Source: RHLJ01 sp965601955 (GTDB lineage Bacteria > Bacteroidota > Rhodothermia > Balneolales > Balneolaceae). Taken from it: DNA of 64,000 bases. Shown in pieces: positions 23,730-33,297 of this stretch (positions within the stretch are counted from its first letter, which is position 1; every line of letters begins with the position of its first letter). The stretch spans positions 3,038,001 to 3,102,000 of the forward strand of contig OZ271855.1 in the NCBI GenBank assembly GCA_965601955.1, read 5' to 3'. Both the position numbers and the translations under genes were made by a program. The notes below the pieces were generated by a model. The model was not told the DNA's origin. It saw only the letters and a list, made by a program, of their open reading frames with translations, and ran no database searches.

Positions 23730-26237
23730 TTATTCTTCACTTTTTTTACGTTCCCTTCCCCAATGTCTGAAAATGGAAACGGTAAATCCACCCATCAGTA
23801 AGAACGTTCCAGTCCACACAACTGATATAAATGGTTTTTTCTCGGCAACTATTAGTACCCAATCTTCCTGGTATTCTTCGTCAAGTCCCGAAATGGATAG
23901 TTCAATAGAATTGCTTTCCGGTTTCACGCTTGTGAATTGAAATACAAGATCATGAGTGGCTAAATTAACCGGAGGCGACATAATAAAAGTCTGGCCTTCC
24001 TCCTCAAACAGAGCAAACAGTGGCTCTATGAGATACATTTGACCACTTGCGAAATGAAATACTTCTACCTGAGCACGCACCCCTATACTTGTATTAGCAG
24101 GAAGGTTAGATGAATCAGCCTGAACAAAATCGTTGAATGTAAACCTAAACCCTCCTACTTCTTTCGTTGAGCCTATTTCGAATTCTATTGCCTGTGCTTC
24201 AGGCTGGTCGTCGGTTGCATCGGAAGCGGGTTGAAGAAGCTCCTGCTGTCGTTCAATCTGATCATTCCGCTGTTCAACAAAGGAACTTCCGGCTACATAT
24301 AGATAGATGTCACTTAACAACCCTGTTCGTACATCCGGGTCAACCGACCAGCTTACATTTCCCGGGCTAGACGTTGCAAGCATTGGATATACTTCCGGAT
24401 AAAGATAAAATGGACGCCCACCATCTTTATCCTGAAATCGAATGCGGTAAGTTTGCTGGCCAGGCCTGTTTTGATTGCTCAAATCGTAGCCTTCGTAAGT
24501 GACGATATACTGATCGTTGATAATTTTTGGCTCATCAAGATTTAATTCCAGCATTTCCACTGTTTGCGAAACAGTAAAACCTTGCTCATCCTGTACTTCT
24601 CCACGCTTAACTGCAGCGTTATAGTTCTCTGTGTTTTCGTCCAAAAGAGGACGGTTGTATGCCGTAGAGGCTAGAATCCCAATCAGAAGCACTCCAAAAC
24701 CAACATGCGTAAGAGAACCGCCAATGAGCTTTGTGTTTTGCATAGCCAATCTTCCAACTACCCATGAGTTCCCCACTATCGCAAAGAACCCAGCAAACAA
24801 ATAAAGCATATAGTAGGCATTTCGGACACCTCCTATAATTATTGAAGCAACGGTTAGTAAAGAGGTAATCAATAATGGATAGATAAGTGCTGTAGCTAAG
24901 GTCTCTGCATCATACTTTTTCCAGAAAAGGTACTGACCCAACACGGTTAAAAACGCCATAATGATAGCAATAGGCATACTCCAGTCATTATAGAAGCTGA
25001 TTTCGGGAGGGGTGGGATTATCATTAAACAATAATCCGATAATAGGAGAACTTGTTCCTAAAATGATGACCAACCCCAGAACGAATAACATTACAGCGCC
25101 GGTGAATGTCATAAACTCCCGGCTCAAAATCTTCGACTCTTTTTCCGGGGAAGGAAGTTCCTTATATCTCCAGAAGAACATCCCAAGTCCAACTCCTGTA
25201 ACTACCAACATGAACACCAGAAGCTGGTTGTATAGTCCAAGATCAACAAAACTATGAACGGAAGAGTCAGATAGTATCCCTGAACGGGTCAGGAAGGTCT
25301 CATAAACAATCGCTACATAAGCAAGGATCGCAAAAATCAACGAAGACTTTTGAGCCACAGAACTCTTACGCTGTATAATCATGGTATGAATACCAGCTGT
25401 TCCTATAAGCCATGGAACCAAGGAGGCGTTTTCAACAGGATCCCATGCCCAAAAACCACCAAAGGAAAGGGTTACATAAGCCCAATATCCTCCTAGGAAA
25501 ATTGCTGTCAATAAGGAAAGGTTAGCTCCAAGCGTCCATGGTAGTGCTGGACCAACCCATTCATTGTATTTTCTTTTCCAAAGGGCAGCCATAGCAAAAC
25601 AATACGGAATGGTCATCATTGCAAAACCCACAAAAAGTAGTGGTGGGTGAATCATCATCCATGGGCTTTTCAGCAGATCATTTAAACCAGTTCCATCGGC
25701 AGGTATAAAGTCAGGGTTCGCCTGGATAAAAGGAGCATCCGGCATCTCTTCGGCAATCGTACGGAATGGAGAAGCACCTAAGGTCATATCTCCAAATCTC
25801 CAGCCAAGGATCATAGAAATAAGAAAGAGTTGTGTAAGACCAAGGAAAAAAAGAACAGGCGCTTTATATGGAGCTCTTGTCCACTTCATGAGTCCCAGGC
25901 CTATCAGCCATGAAAAGAAAATCCAAAGCATAAAGCTGCCTTCCTGGCCCCCATAAAAGGCAGACCACAAATATTTTGGAGCTAAATCGAGACTTGTATA
26001 GTTAAAGACGTAGTAATACTGAAACTGGTGTTTAAAAATCAGCCAAACTAACATTGCAGAAGCAACGATCATAAAGAAACCTTTGAAAACGAAAAGCCAG
26101 TTTCCAACTTTTAGCTTCTTTTCATCCTCGTCCTTTGCAGCCAGGTAATAGTAAATGAGGGAAGCCAGGCAAAACAGGAAAGAAAAGGTGATCGTAAGCT
26201 TTCCCAGTATTCCAAAGACAGGTCCTACTTCTGCCAT
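23730..26237 (-). CDS. ccmF: Cytochrome c-type biogenesis protein CcmF (heme lyase)
   Basis: An 835-aa polytopic membrane protein. The WWD-type heme-handling motif is clear (GFWAWDPVENASLVPWL), followed by GTAGIHTMIIQRKS, and there is a periplasmic C-terminal domain before a last membrane helix. CcmF takes heme from CcmE and attaches it to apocytochrome c in the periplasm. It is longer than E. coli CcmF because of an expanded C-terminal periplasmic domain (about 540-800). It starts 3 bp after ccmE. Confidence 0.95.
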   Translation of the reverse strand: MAEVGPVFGILGKLTITFSFLFCLASLIYYYLAAKDEDEKKLKVGNWLFVFKGFFMIVASAMLVWLIFKHQFQYYYVFNYTSLDLAPKYLWSAFYGGQEGSFMLWIFFSWLIGLGLMKWTRAPYKAPVLFFLGLTQLFLISMILGWRFGDMTLGASPFRTIAEEMPDAPFIQANPDFIPADGTGLNDLLKSPWMMIHPPLLFVGFAMMTIPYCFAMAALWKRKYNEWVGPALPWTLGANLSLLTAIFLGGYWAYVTLSFGGFWAWDPVENASLVPWLIGTAGIHTMIIQRKSSVAQKSSLIFAILAYVAIVYETFLTRSGILSDSSVHSFVDLGLYNQLLVFMLVVTGVGLGMFFWRYKELPSPEKESKILSREFMTFTGAVMLFVLGLVIILGTSSPIIGLLFNDNPTPPEISFYNDWSMPIAIIMAFLTVLGQYLFWKKYDAETLATALIYPLLITSLLTVASIIIGGVRNAYYMLYLFAGFFAIVGNSWVVGRLAMQNTKLIGGSLTHVGFGVLLIGILASTAYNRPLLDENTENYNAAVKRGEVQDEQGFTVSQTVEMLELNLDEPKIINDQYIVTYEGYDLSNQNRPGQQTYRIRFQDKDGGRPFYLYPEVYPMLATSSPGNVSWSVDPDVRTGLLSDIYLYVAGSSFVEQRNDQIERQQELLQPASDATDDQPEAQAIEFEIGSTKEVGGFRFTFNDFVQADSSNLPANTSIGVRAQVEVFHFASGQMYLIEPLFALFEEEGQTFIMSPPVNLATHDLVFQFTSVKPESNSIELSISGLDEEYQEDWVLIVAEKKPFISVVWTGTFLLMGGFTVSIFRHWGRERKKSEE

Positions 26238-26240
26238 ATG

Positions 26241-26636
26241 TTAACTCTCAGAAGCTTTTACGTAATCAGATGGGTCAGCACTATTATACTTTGATGGGCA
26301 CTTCATCAACATCTCATTAGCGTAAAATACATCATTCCTCATCTCGCCAATCACCACCAGGCGATCAGCTTCTTCAAAATTATTAGGCTTGGGACGTGGG
26401 TAAATAACCTTTTTCACATTACCTGACTCGTCTTCCATATAGAAAGAGAATTGGAGTGTTTCTTTCGAGAACCCATATTCTTTTGAGGAATCCCATGTTC
26501 CCGGAACATGAGCGGAACTCATCTCGGTGGCAGTTTCAAAATCTGTGTATGTGCTGATGCTTTCGCCAAGGTTAAACATTAGCAATGAGGTGAAGGCTAC
26601 AATGGCGATTATTCCTAGAACTACTTTAGGTTTCAT
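26241..26636 (-). CDS. ccmE: Cytochrome c maturation heme chaperone CcmE, CXXXY type
   Basis: A 131-aa protein with one N-terminal membrane anchor (VVLGIIAIVAFTSLLMF) and an OB-fold-like periplasmic domain (VIGEMRNDVFYANEMLMK). In the usual CcmE the heme-binding motif is HxxxY. Here the matching place reads CPSKY, with Cys113 and Tyr117, so the histidine that binds heme covalently is replaced by cysteine. CXXXY-type CcmE proteins are known from some Desulfovibrio and archaeal Ccm systems. It overlaps ccmD by 4 bp and is followed by ccmF. Confidence 0.9.
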   Translation of the reverse strand: MKPKVVLGIIAIVAFTSLLMFNLGESISTYTDFETATEMSSAHVPGTWDSSKEYGFSKETLQFSFYMEDESGNVKKVIYPRPKPNNFEEADRLVVIGEMRNDVFYANEMLMKCPSKYNSADPSDYVKASES

Positions 26637-26872
26637 TCTTTCTCTGATGGGTTAATCTTGTTTTCTAAGGATGATACTTTGGAATCCACACGAAACATGA
26701 AGAATAGCAGAACTGCCCATATAATGAGGGTGACTCCAAGTACAACAAAAATTAAATCGTTTGAGTACATAAAGCTTATGAATGCGTTAGTTTGCTCCAT
26801 TTCTGCTCCGCTCCACTTTGGAGCATAGGCCTGGGTTAGGGTATCAACGACGGCAACTGAATCTTCTTGCAT
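26633..26872 (-). CDS. ccmD: CcmD-like small membrane protein
   Basis: A 79-aa single-pass membrane protein: a short N-terminal region, one helix (DLIFVVLGVTLIIWAVLLFFMF) and a charged C-terminal tail (RVDSKVSSLENKINPSEKE). It lies between ccmC and ccmE, the usual place of ccmD, which in System I helps release holo-CcmE from the CcmABC complex. The assignment rests on topology and position because CcmD sequences are poorly conserved. Confidence 0.75.
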   Translation of the reverse strand: MQEDSVAVVDTLTQAYAPKWSGAEMEQTNAFISFMYSNDLIFVVLGVTLIIWAVLLFFMFRVDSKVSSLENKINPSEKE

Positions 26873-26895
26873 CGAATTCCTTTAACAGTTCAAAT

Positions 26896-27552
26896 TTATG
26901 AATTTTCTATTCTTGTTTGAAGAGATTTATACCGGTGTGTGATGTCATAAATCCAAAATGCTACACCAATAAAACCGATCATTGCGGGATATAGGATAAA
27001 GCGTATTTCCGGAGCGGTAATCTCGCTAAATGCAGGGTTCCCATCGGCTCCCGGGTGCAGACTGGTTAACTGCCTTGGTACCACATACAACAGGAAGGGT
27101 ACCGTAGTAACAGCAAAGATGTTATAAACGGCTGAAATCTTAGCTCTTTTTTCTTCATCATCGAATGCCGATCTGAGCACGAAATAGGCTACATAAATCA
27201 TCATTGCCAAAGCAGCGAGATTCATTTTTGGTTCTGCAAATGTCCACCAGGTACCCCAGGTAAAACGAGCCCAGAGAGAACCGGTTAACAAACCACATAA
27301 CCCAAATACCATTCCAACTCTGGCAGCAGACTCTGCTTTAATATCAAAAACAGGGTTAGGAGAATTGAGCTGACGTATGCTATACACAAAACTAACGGTG
27401 AACATTGAGAACATTGCCATCCACATAGGAACATGGAAAAAAATGTTTCTAGCCGTCTGTTCAAGAATCGGTATTCGGGGAATTTGGATGAGTATTCCTG
27501 CTGCTATTACCAATGTCATCCAAAGTGCTACGACGTATTTCCAGGCTTTCAA
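26896..27552 (-). CDS. ccmC: Heme exporter/handling protein CcmC
   Basis: A 218-aa protein with six hydrophobic segments. It has a conserved periplasmic histidine in IFFHVPMWM (His40) and a tryptophan-rich loop WGTWWTFAEPKMN (about 99-111) in the position of the WWD motif (usually WGTWWxWDxR). CcmC presents heme to CcmE at the outer face of the inner membrane. In this variant the WD pair reads FAE. It is the first gene of the leftward operon ccmC-ccmD-ccmE-ccmF-DUF5683-truA. ccmA and ccmB are not next to it. Confidence 0.9.
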   Translation of the reverse strand: MKAWKYVVALWMTLVIAAGILIQIPRIPILEQTARNIFFHVPMWMAMFSMFTVSFVYSIRQLNSPNPVFDIKAESAARVGMVFGLCGLLTGSLWARFTWGTWWTFAEPKMNLAALAMMIYVAYFVLRSAFDDEEKRAKISAVYNIFAVTTVPFLLYVVPRQLTSLHPGADGNPAFSEITAPEIRFILYPAMIGFIGVAFWIYDITHRYKSLQTRIENS

Positions 27553-27574
27553 TCAAGTATCATTTAATTCGGGC

Positions 27575-27582
27575 CAAAGATA
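27575..27582 (-). promoter_or_regulatory. Possible -7 element of the ccm operon
   Basis: TATCTTTG on the minus strand, ending 23 bp before the ccmC ATG, matches the TAnnTTTG -7 consensus of Bacteroidota. A clean -33 partner at the right spacing is not evident, so the call is tentative. Confidence 0.35.
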
Positions 27583-27688
27583 GGGAAAACCCAAAATAAA
27601 GTCCCTGAAAAGAGTGTAAATAAGCCTCAGTTTACCCCTCCTGTTTCAAATTCTTACAAATAGTGTGAACATGATTTAGTATTGTAGG

Positions 27689-30073
27689 ATGCTAACTACA
27701 CACCAAAAAGCTACTATGAAAATTTTCGCACTAACGGTTCGGGGTATCCTTGCCCTATCCATTATTATTTTGTTCTCAACGAACAGTTCTGCGCAAAAAG
27801 CAAATTTCGAACAAGCAGAACGCTTTACCTCTCAAAAAGTAGGTAAACTAATTGGCTCAACGAATGTATTCCCAAGATGGATTGAAGACACCAACCAGTT
27901 TTGGTATGAATACGAAACCGATGAAGGAACCAACTGGTATTTTGTAGATCCTGAGCGAGCAAACCAACGCCTCCTTTTTGACCAGGATGAACTGGCTATG
28001 AAATTGGCTGAAACCTTCAACCGTCCTTTCAATGCGAAAGATCTTGACCTTAACGACTTCGATTATGATGAGAATCGAAACCGATTCACCTTCCATGTAG
28101 ATAGCATCGAGTTTATCTATAACCTAAATGGTAATCAGTTAGTAAAGGGCGACTCTCTCGGAAAAGACCCTGATGATAACTGGGCTACCTACTCGCCTGA
28201 TAGTACCTGGATGGCTTATGCCAAGAACCATAATCTCTTTGTAAAGAAAAAAGATGATCCGGACTCTCTGGAAATACAGCTTACTACTGATGGAGAGCGC
28301 TGGTACAGCTACCAGGCCAATGATGGAGATACTACTTCCAATAAGAAGCTTCGTTCAAGGGCTAACTGGTTCGAAGATTCAAAAAAGTTTTATGTACGCC
28401 GCCAGGATAAAAGAAAAGTGGATGAATTATGGGTGATCAACTCCCTTGCTAAGCGACCAAGGCTGGAAACCTATAAATATCCTATGCCCGGTGAAGAAGA
28501 TTTATATGTAGATGAAGTATTCGTATTTGATCCTGAGGCTCAGACATCCGTTCGTTTAGATACCGATAAATGGGAAGATCAGGCACTTGGCGGAGCATAT
28601 TTCAATGATGGCGGTTTTTATGAAACCTATCGCTCGGATTACCTCTACCTGATTCGACGCGACCGTACCTGGAGTAAGATTGATGTACTAAAGGCAAATA
28701 CGGTCACTGGAGAAGTAGAAGTACTTTTCCATGAAGAAAGTAAGCCCTACTTCAATACACGCTTTGCACAATTAGGCATAATAAACTTCGGAGAAGAGTT
28801 TATCTGGTGGAGCGAACGTACCGGGTGGGGACAGCTATATCGATACGACAGTGAAGGAAACCTCAAAAACCGCATCACTACCGGCCCTTATGTAGTGGGG
28901 GATATTCAACGAATTGATACTACTGCTCAAACCATTTACTTCACAGCTTATGGTAAAGAAGAAGGCAAGCATCCATATTTCCAGCATTTGTACTCTGTTC
29001 GCTTCGATGGATCGCGAATGAATCACCTCACCCCGGAAGATGCTAACCACAGCATTATTGCTTCTGAAGAAGGAAACTTCTTTGTAGATCGTTACTCCAG
29101 AATCGATCACCCTACAACTAATGTGGTGCGAAATGCAGCTGGAGAGGTGATTATCAATCTTCAGCAGGTTGATGTGTCCCCATTAAAAGAGCTTGGTTGG
29201 AAAGCGCCGGAGAGCTTCATGGTCAAAGCCGCCGATGGGCACACCGATATATATGGAGTGATGTGGAAACCTTTTGATTTCGATTCTACAAAACAATACC
29301 CGATTATTTCTTATGTATATCCGGGTCCACAGGTTGAACCTTTCCCAACTTCATTCACTTATTTTGGTTCAGCAGGGCGCAACCAGACATTAGCACAACT
29401 TGGTTTTGTAGTCGTAGCCTTTGGTCAGCGTGGTGGTAGCCCAATTAGATCGAAATACTACCATAACTTCGGATACGGAGACATGAGAGATTATCCATTG
29501 GCGGATAACAAGTATGGCATCGAACAGCTTGCTTCTCGTCATTCATTCATTGATGAGTCCAGGGTAGGAATCTTTGGCCATTCCGGAGGTGGATTCATGT
29601 CCACAGCAGCCTTGCTTACTTATCCCGAATTTTACGATGTAGCGGTTTCAAGTGCCGGTAACCACGATAATAACGTGTATAACGTTTGGTGGAGCGAAGT
29701 TCATAACGGAGTAACTGAAAAAAGGAAAACCGTTAAGAAAATGAATGCGGACAGTGTTGAGGTTGAAGAAGAAGTCATCACCTTTGATGCTCCGATTGAA
29801 ACAAATGCGGCACTTGCTGAAAACCTTGAAGGTCACCTCCTCCTTGTTCATGGAGATATGGATAGTAATGTACACCCGGCTAATACTATCCGCCTTGCCG
29901 ATGCGCTCATTAAAGCAGGAAAGCGATTTGATATGATGATCCTTCCTGGCCGTCGCCATGGCTTTGGCCCTTATCAACCGTACTTCAACCGAATGATGTG
30001 GTATTACTTCGCCGAGCACCTACTTGACGACTACCGCACAAATATTGACTTCAATATCCCTGAAGACGACTAG
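27689..30073 (+). CDS. S9 family dipeptidyl peptidase (DPP-IV type), secreted
   Basis: A 794-aa frame. The ATG at 27716 (MKIFALTVRGILAL...SSAQ) gives a tighter signal peptide than the ATG at 27689, and the choice is open. The N-terminal beta-propeller carries DPP-IV-like repeats (WWSERTGWGQLYRYDSEG) and the C-terminal alpha/beta-hydrolase domain holds the triad: Ser in GHSGGGFMS, Asp in HGDMDSNVH and His in GRRHGFG. It cleaves N-terminal dipeptides from peptides in the periplasm or outer envelope. It is a single-gene unit, divergent from the ccm operon and ended by the hairpin at 30104-30133. Confidence 0.93.
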   Translation: MLTTHQKATMKIFALTVRGILALSIIILFSTNSSAQKANFEQAERFTSQKVGKLIGSTNVFPRWIEDTNQFWYEYETDEGTNWYFVDPERANQRLLFDQDELAMKLAETFNRPFNAKDLDLNDFDYDENRNRFTFHVDSIEFIYNLNGNQLVKGDSLGKDPDDNWATYSPDSTWMAYAKNHNLFVKKKDDPDSLEIQLTTDGERWYSYQANDGDTTSNKKLRSRANWFEDSKKFYVRRQDKRKVDELWVINSLAKRPRLETYKYPMPGEEDLYVDEVFVFDPEAQTSVRLDTDKWEDQALGGAYFNDGGFYETYRSDYLYLIRRDRTWSKIDVLKANTVTGEVEVLFHEESKPYFNTRFAQLGIINFGEEFIWWSERTGWGQLYRYDSEGNLKNRITTGPYVVGDIQRIDTTAQTIYFTAYGKEEGKHPYFQHLYSVRFDGSRMNHLTPEDANHSIIASEEGNFFVDRYSRIDHPTTNVVRNAAGEVIINLQQVDVSPLKELGWKAPESFMVKAADGHTDIYGVMWKPFDFDSTKQYPIISYVYPGPQVEPFPTSFTYFGSAGRNQTLAQLGFVVVAFGQRGGSPIRSKYYHNFGYGDMRDYPLADNKYGIEQLASRHSFIDESRVGIFGHSGGGFMSTAALLTYPEFYDVAVSSAGNHDNNVYNVWWSEVHNGVTEKRKTVKKMNADSVEVEEEVITFDAPIETNAALAENLEGHLLLVHGDMDSNVHPANTIRLADALIKAGKRFDMMILPGRRHGFGPYQPYFNRMMWYYFAEHLLDDYRTNIDFNIPEDD

Positions 30074-30103
30074 ATGAAGTAAGAACAAAGAATATTCATT
30101 GAA

Positions 30104-30133
30104 GAAGTAAGAGTGGCTTTTCACTCTTACTTC
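30104..30133. terminator. Bidirectional terminator between the S9 peptidase and uxuA
   Basis: GAAGTAAGAGTG and CACTCTTACTTC form a perfect 12-bp stem with loop GCTTTT. The 3' side continues into TTTATTCTTC, and the minus strand likewise runs into a T-rich stretch. Its place between two convergent genes fits a shared terminator. Confidence 0.85.
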
Positions 30134-30154
30134 TTTATTCTTCAATCGATATTC

Positions 30155-31360
30155 TTAATTCATTCGCTCAATCCCTATCATCAAGCCTCTTAGCTCCGCC
30201 AATCCTCTCAACCTTCCAATAGCAGAGTATCCGTGGAATTTTACTTCCTTATTTAGATCATCAAGCATTTGATGTCCATGATCAGGCCGGAATGGAATTT
30301 GATCATCCTCTCTTCCTTCTTCTTTTCTTCTCCTGGATTCCTTCAATAGAGCATTCATCACCTCAAACATATCTACACTTCCATCTAAATGGTCAGACTC
30401 ATGAAAACTCCCGTCTGCTTCCCGTTGAATATTTCGAAGATGTACAAAGTGAATATGCTTCCCCAATCGATCGATGATTCCCGGCAAATCATTAGTCTTC
30501 TTTGGTCCTAAAGACCCGGTACAATAAGTGATCCCATTAGATGGACTCGGCACAGATTCTACTAACCGTTTTAAATCGCTTTCTGTTGAAACCACCCGTG
30601 GCAGTCCAAATATAGAGGCCGGAGGATCGTCAGGATGGCAGCATAACTTAATACCATATTCTTCAGCAGTAGGTATAACCTGCTCTAAAAAATAGGACAG
30701 GTTTTCCCTGAGCTTCTCTTCCGTTATCCCATCATACCCTTTCAAGTATGATTTAAATTCCTCGATTGTAAATACGTCTCCTGTTCCGGGAACTCCTTGC
30801 AATACATTATGAGTAAGAGCCTTCTTTTCATCTTCACTTAAACTCTCATAGTATTTTTTGGCTTTCGCCTGAATCTCTACGCTATGATCATGAACAGCCT
30901 GCTCCCTATTCAGAATAAAAAGATCGAATGCAGCCAGGGCTACTGCATCGTAGCGAAGAGCCCTGGAACCATCCTTATACTCATAATTCAGGCTGGTGCG
31001 GGTCCAATCCAGTACCGGCATAAAATTATAACAAACTATATTGATCCCACATTCTGACAGGTTCTTGAGTGAAATCTTGTAGTACTCAATTAGTTCATCC
31101 CTTTCGGGCAATCCTTTTTTTATGGCTTCATGAATATTCAGGCTCTCTACCACTACCCATTTTAAGTTCCTGGGCTTATTCTTTTCATTATCCCATTCTA
31201 TAAGTTCTTGCTGTTTCCTGATTTCCCCTCTCTCCCACACTTCCCCAACAGGAATATGATGTAATGCATGTACTATTCCGTATGCTCCTGCCTGTTCTAT
31301 ATCAGATAAAGAAACTGGATCATGTTCACCATACCATCTCCAGGATTGTAACAAACTCAT
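30155..31360 (-). CDS. uxuA: D-mannonate dehydratase UxuA
   Basis: The frame opens at 31396, but the ATG at 31360 directly follows the stop of the upstream SDR gene and begins like the family (MSLLQSWRWYGEHDPVSL), giving 401 aa. Metal-site and active-site motifs are present: LCCHPDDPP, YCTGSLG, HFVHLRN and FRPDHGHQM. It converts D-mannonate to 2-keto-3-deoxy-D-gluconate (KDG) in the cytoplasm, feeding the KdgK and KdgA enzymes encoded at 38-40 kb. It is co-transcribed with the SDR mannonate oxidoreductase. Confidence 0.96.
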   Translation of the reverse strand: MSLLQSWRWYGEHDPVSLSDIEQAGAYGIVHALHHIPVGEVWERGEIRKQQELIEWDNEKNKPRNLKWVVVESLNIHEAIKKGLPERDELIEYYKISLKNLSECGINIVCYNFMPVLDWTRTSLNYEYKDGSRALRYDAVALAAFDLFILNREQAVHDHSVEIQAKAKKYYESLSEDEKKALTHNVLQGVPGTGDVFTIEEFKSYLKGYDGITEEKLRENLSYFLEQVIPTAEEYGIKLCCHPDDPPASIFGLPRVVSTESDLKRLVESVPSPSNGITYCTGSLGPKKTNDLPGIIDRLGKHIHFVHLRNIQREADGSFHESDHLDGSVDMFEVMNALLKESRRRKEEGREDDQIPFRPDHGHQMLDDLNKEVKFHGYSAIGRLRGLAELRGLMIGIERMN

Positions 31361-31361
31361 T

Positions 31362-32171
31362 TTATACCCCACTAAATGAACTAAAGCCACCATCAACAGG
31401 TAGAACTACCCCGGTGATAAAGGCTGCATCAGAACTGCAAAGAAACATGCTAGCTCCAACTACCTCTTCTTCCTTCCCAAATCTCTTCATCGGGGTATTT
31501 TGAATAATGGTTTTACCACGTTCGGTATATGAGCCATCTTCGTTCAATAATAAGAAGCGATTCTGTTCTCCGATAAAAAATCCAGGCGCAATGGCATTCA
31601 CTCTTATCCCTTCACCAAATTTCAGAGCCATCTCAACTGACAATGAGCGAGTGAAATTTTCCATTGCTGCTTTAGAAGCTGAATACCCTATTACGCGGGT
31701 TATAACACGATCAACTGTCATAGAAGATATATTTAGAATCACTCCTTCTTTTTTTTCAGTAAACACTTCTCCGAATACCATACTTGGCAAAATGGTACCA
31801 AAAAGATTGAGATCCGTCACTGCTTTAAATGCATCTATTGATAAATCAAAGAATGTTTGATCCGGAGCTATAGTTGCTCCTTTTTGATTCCCTCCGGCAG
31901 CATTAATCAAAACATCGATGGTATCATAATGACTGATGATTTCCTGTTTTGCTTCTTGCAGGGATTCTACACTTAGAACATCTGCTTCCACACACAATGT
32001 TGAACTTCTGCTGGGGTCTATTTCACTGGCCTTTTTTTCAGCAACCTTCAAAGCTCTATCAAGAATTACAACCCTGGCGCCTTCTTTTACAAGCTGGCCG
32101 GCCATTTGTCCTCCTAAAGCACCCCCGCCCCCTGTTACTACTGCTACTTTGTTTTCAAATCTTTTCATCAT
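31362..32171 (-). CDS. uxuB: SDR-type D-mannonate (fructuronate) oxidoreductase
   Basis: A 269-aa short-chain dehydrogenase with the TGGGGALG cofactor loop (13-20), NAAGG, Ser in NISSM and YSASK (Tyr163, Lys167). The ending GVVLPVDGGFSSFSGV is typical of the SDR-type fructuronate reductase group, which is not related to the long-chain UxuB of E. coli. It reduces D-fructuronate to D-mannonate and sits immediately before uxuA. Fructuronate would come from glucuronate through a UxaC-type isomerase, which is not seen in this window. Confidence 0.85.
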   Translation of the reverse strand: MMKRFENKVAVVTGGGGALGGQMAGQLVKEGARVVILDRALKVAEKKASEIDPSRSSTLCVEADVLSVESLQEAKQEIISHYDTIDVLINAAGGNQKGATIAPDQTFFDLSIDAFKAVTDLNLFGTILPSMVFGEVFTEKKEGVILNISSMTVDRVITRVIGYSASKAAMENFTRSLSVEMALKFGEGIRVNAIAPGFFIGEQNRFLLLNEDGSYTERGKTIIQNTPMKRFGKEEEVVGASMFLCSSDAAFITGVVLPVDGGFSSFSGV

Positions 32172-32254
32172 CTAATAAGTTAGTGTGATCCCTGGCTAAA
32201 ACACATACAATTATTTTTCCAAAATTAATCCAAGAATAATACATTAGGTTTGCT

Positions 32255-32276
32255 ACCTATAAGTATATTAGGTATA
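32255..32276. promoter_or_regulatory. Likely operator of the GntR regulator in the uxu/TRAP divergent promoter
   Basis: ACCTATAAGTATATTAGGT (32255-32273) is an imperfect inverted repeat with ACCTA/TAGGT ends. Its 14-bp part GTATATTAGGTATA (32263-32276) is identical to a sequence in front of the GntR/LacI-type regulator gene (42707-42720). A further TTAGGT lies at 32244-32249. The position between divergent uronate genes suits a shared operator. Confidence 0.65.
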
Positions 32277-32316
32277 ATAAGTATATAAAAAACCTTTTAA
32301 AAATAGTTTTAGCCCG

Positions 32317-33297
32317 TTGTTGAAGTCATTCCCCCATCTACTTGCTTTAGCCATCCTTTTTTCTCTTAGCTGCTCTTCTTCTGAAGATGCTAAAGTGATT
32401 AAGCTGGGTCATGGCCTGGACACCTCACACCCGGTTCATAAGAGTATGGCCTATATGGCGGAACTGCTTGAGAAAGAGTCCCAAGGTCAAATGAAAATTC
32501 AGATATATCCAAGTCAACAGTTAGGAACAGAACGGGAACTGGTTGAACTTCTTCAAATTGGAAGTGTCGGGATCACTAAAGTATCTGCCAGTGTATTGGA
32601 AAATTTCGCCCCGATGTACAGGGTTCTAAGTATTCCATATATCTTCAAAAGTGAACAGCATCGTTTTAATGTTTTGGAAGGAGAAATCGGGCAGGAAATT
32701 CTGAATGATGGAGAAGAATTCTGGTTTCATGGCCTCTGTTTTTATGATGCAGGGAGTCGGAGTTTTTATACAAAAGATCGGCCTGTAAATACTCCGGCAG
32801 ATTTGGAAGGGCTTAAAATCAGGGTTATGGAAAGTCAAACAGCCATGGATATGGTAAATTCTTTAGGTGGTTCTCCCACCCCTATTTCCTTTGGCGAGTT
32901 ATATACCGCATTACAACAAGGAGTGGTTGACGGTGCTGAAAACAATCCTCCAAGCTTTTATACATCACGACACTATGAGGTAAGTAAATACTATACCATT
33001 GATGAACACACTTCTGTTCCGGATGTATTAATTATAAGTACTCACATTTGGAAAACACTCACAGAAAGTGAAAAAGAATTACTTCAACGAGTAGCATTAC
33101 AATCGGCTGAATACCAGAAGCAACTTTGGAAAGAAGCCAGTGATGAAGCTATTCAAAAGGTAACCGAGGCTGGTGTTGAAATTATTTACCCTGATAAATC
33201 AGAATTCAAAGAAAGAGTAACAGGCATGTATGAGGAATACCGAAAGGATCCTATGCTGAACGAATTGATTGATAGGATTCAGGAGGTAGACGGATAA
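32317..33297 (+). CDS. dctP: TRAP transporter substrate-binding protein DctP (lipoprotein), uronate type
   Basis: A 326-aa protein that appears to start at TTG (32317). A lipobox (LFSLSC, Cys19) shows that it is lipid-anchored. The DctP core is clear: LGHGLDTSHPVHKSM, the conserved arginine in GLKIRVMES that binds the substrate carboxylate, and PISFGELYTALQQGVVDG. It captures an acidic sugar, probably a uronate, in the periplasm. It overlaps dctQ by 1 bp and is followed by dctM. Confidence 0.93.
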   Translation: MLKSFPHLLALAILFSLSCSSSEDAKVIKLGHGLDTSHPVHKSMAYMAELLEKESQGQMKIQIYPSQQLGTERELVELLQIGSVGITKVSASVLENFAPMYRVLSIPYIFKSEQHRFNVLEGEIGQEILNDGEEFWFHGLCFYDAGSRSFYTKDRPVNTPADLEGLKIRVMESQTAMDMVNSLGGSPTPISFGELYTALQQGVVDGAENNPPSFYTSRHYEVSKYYTIDEHTSVPDVLIISTHIWKTLTESEKELLQRVALQSAEYQKQLWKEASDEAIQKVTEAGVEIIYPDKSEFKERVTGMYEEYRKDPMLNELIDRIQEVDG

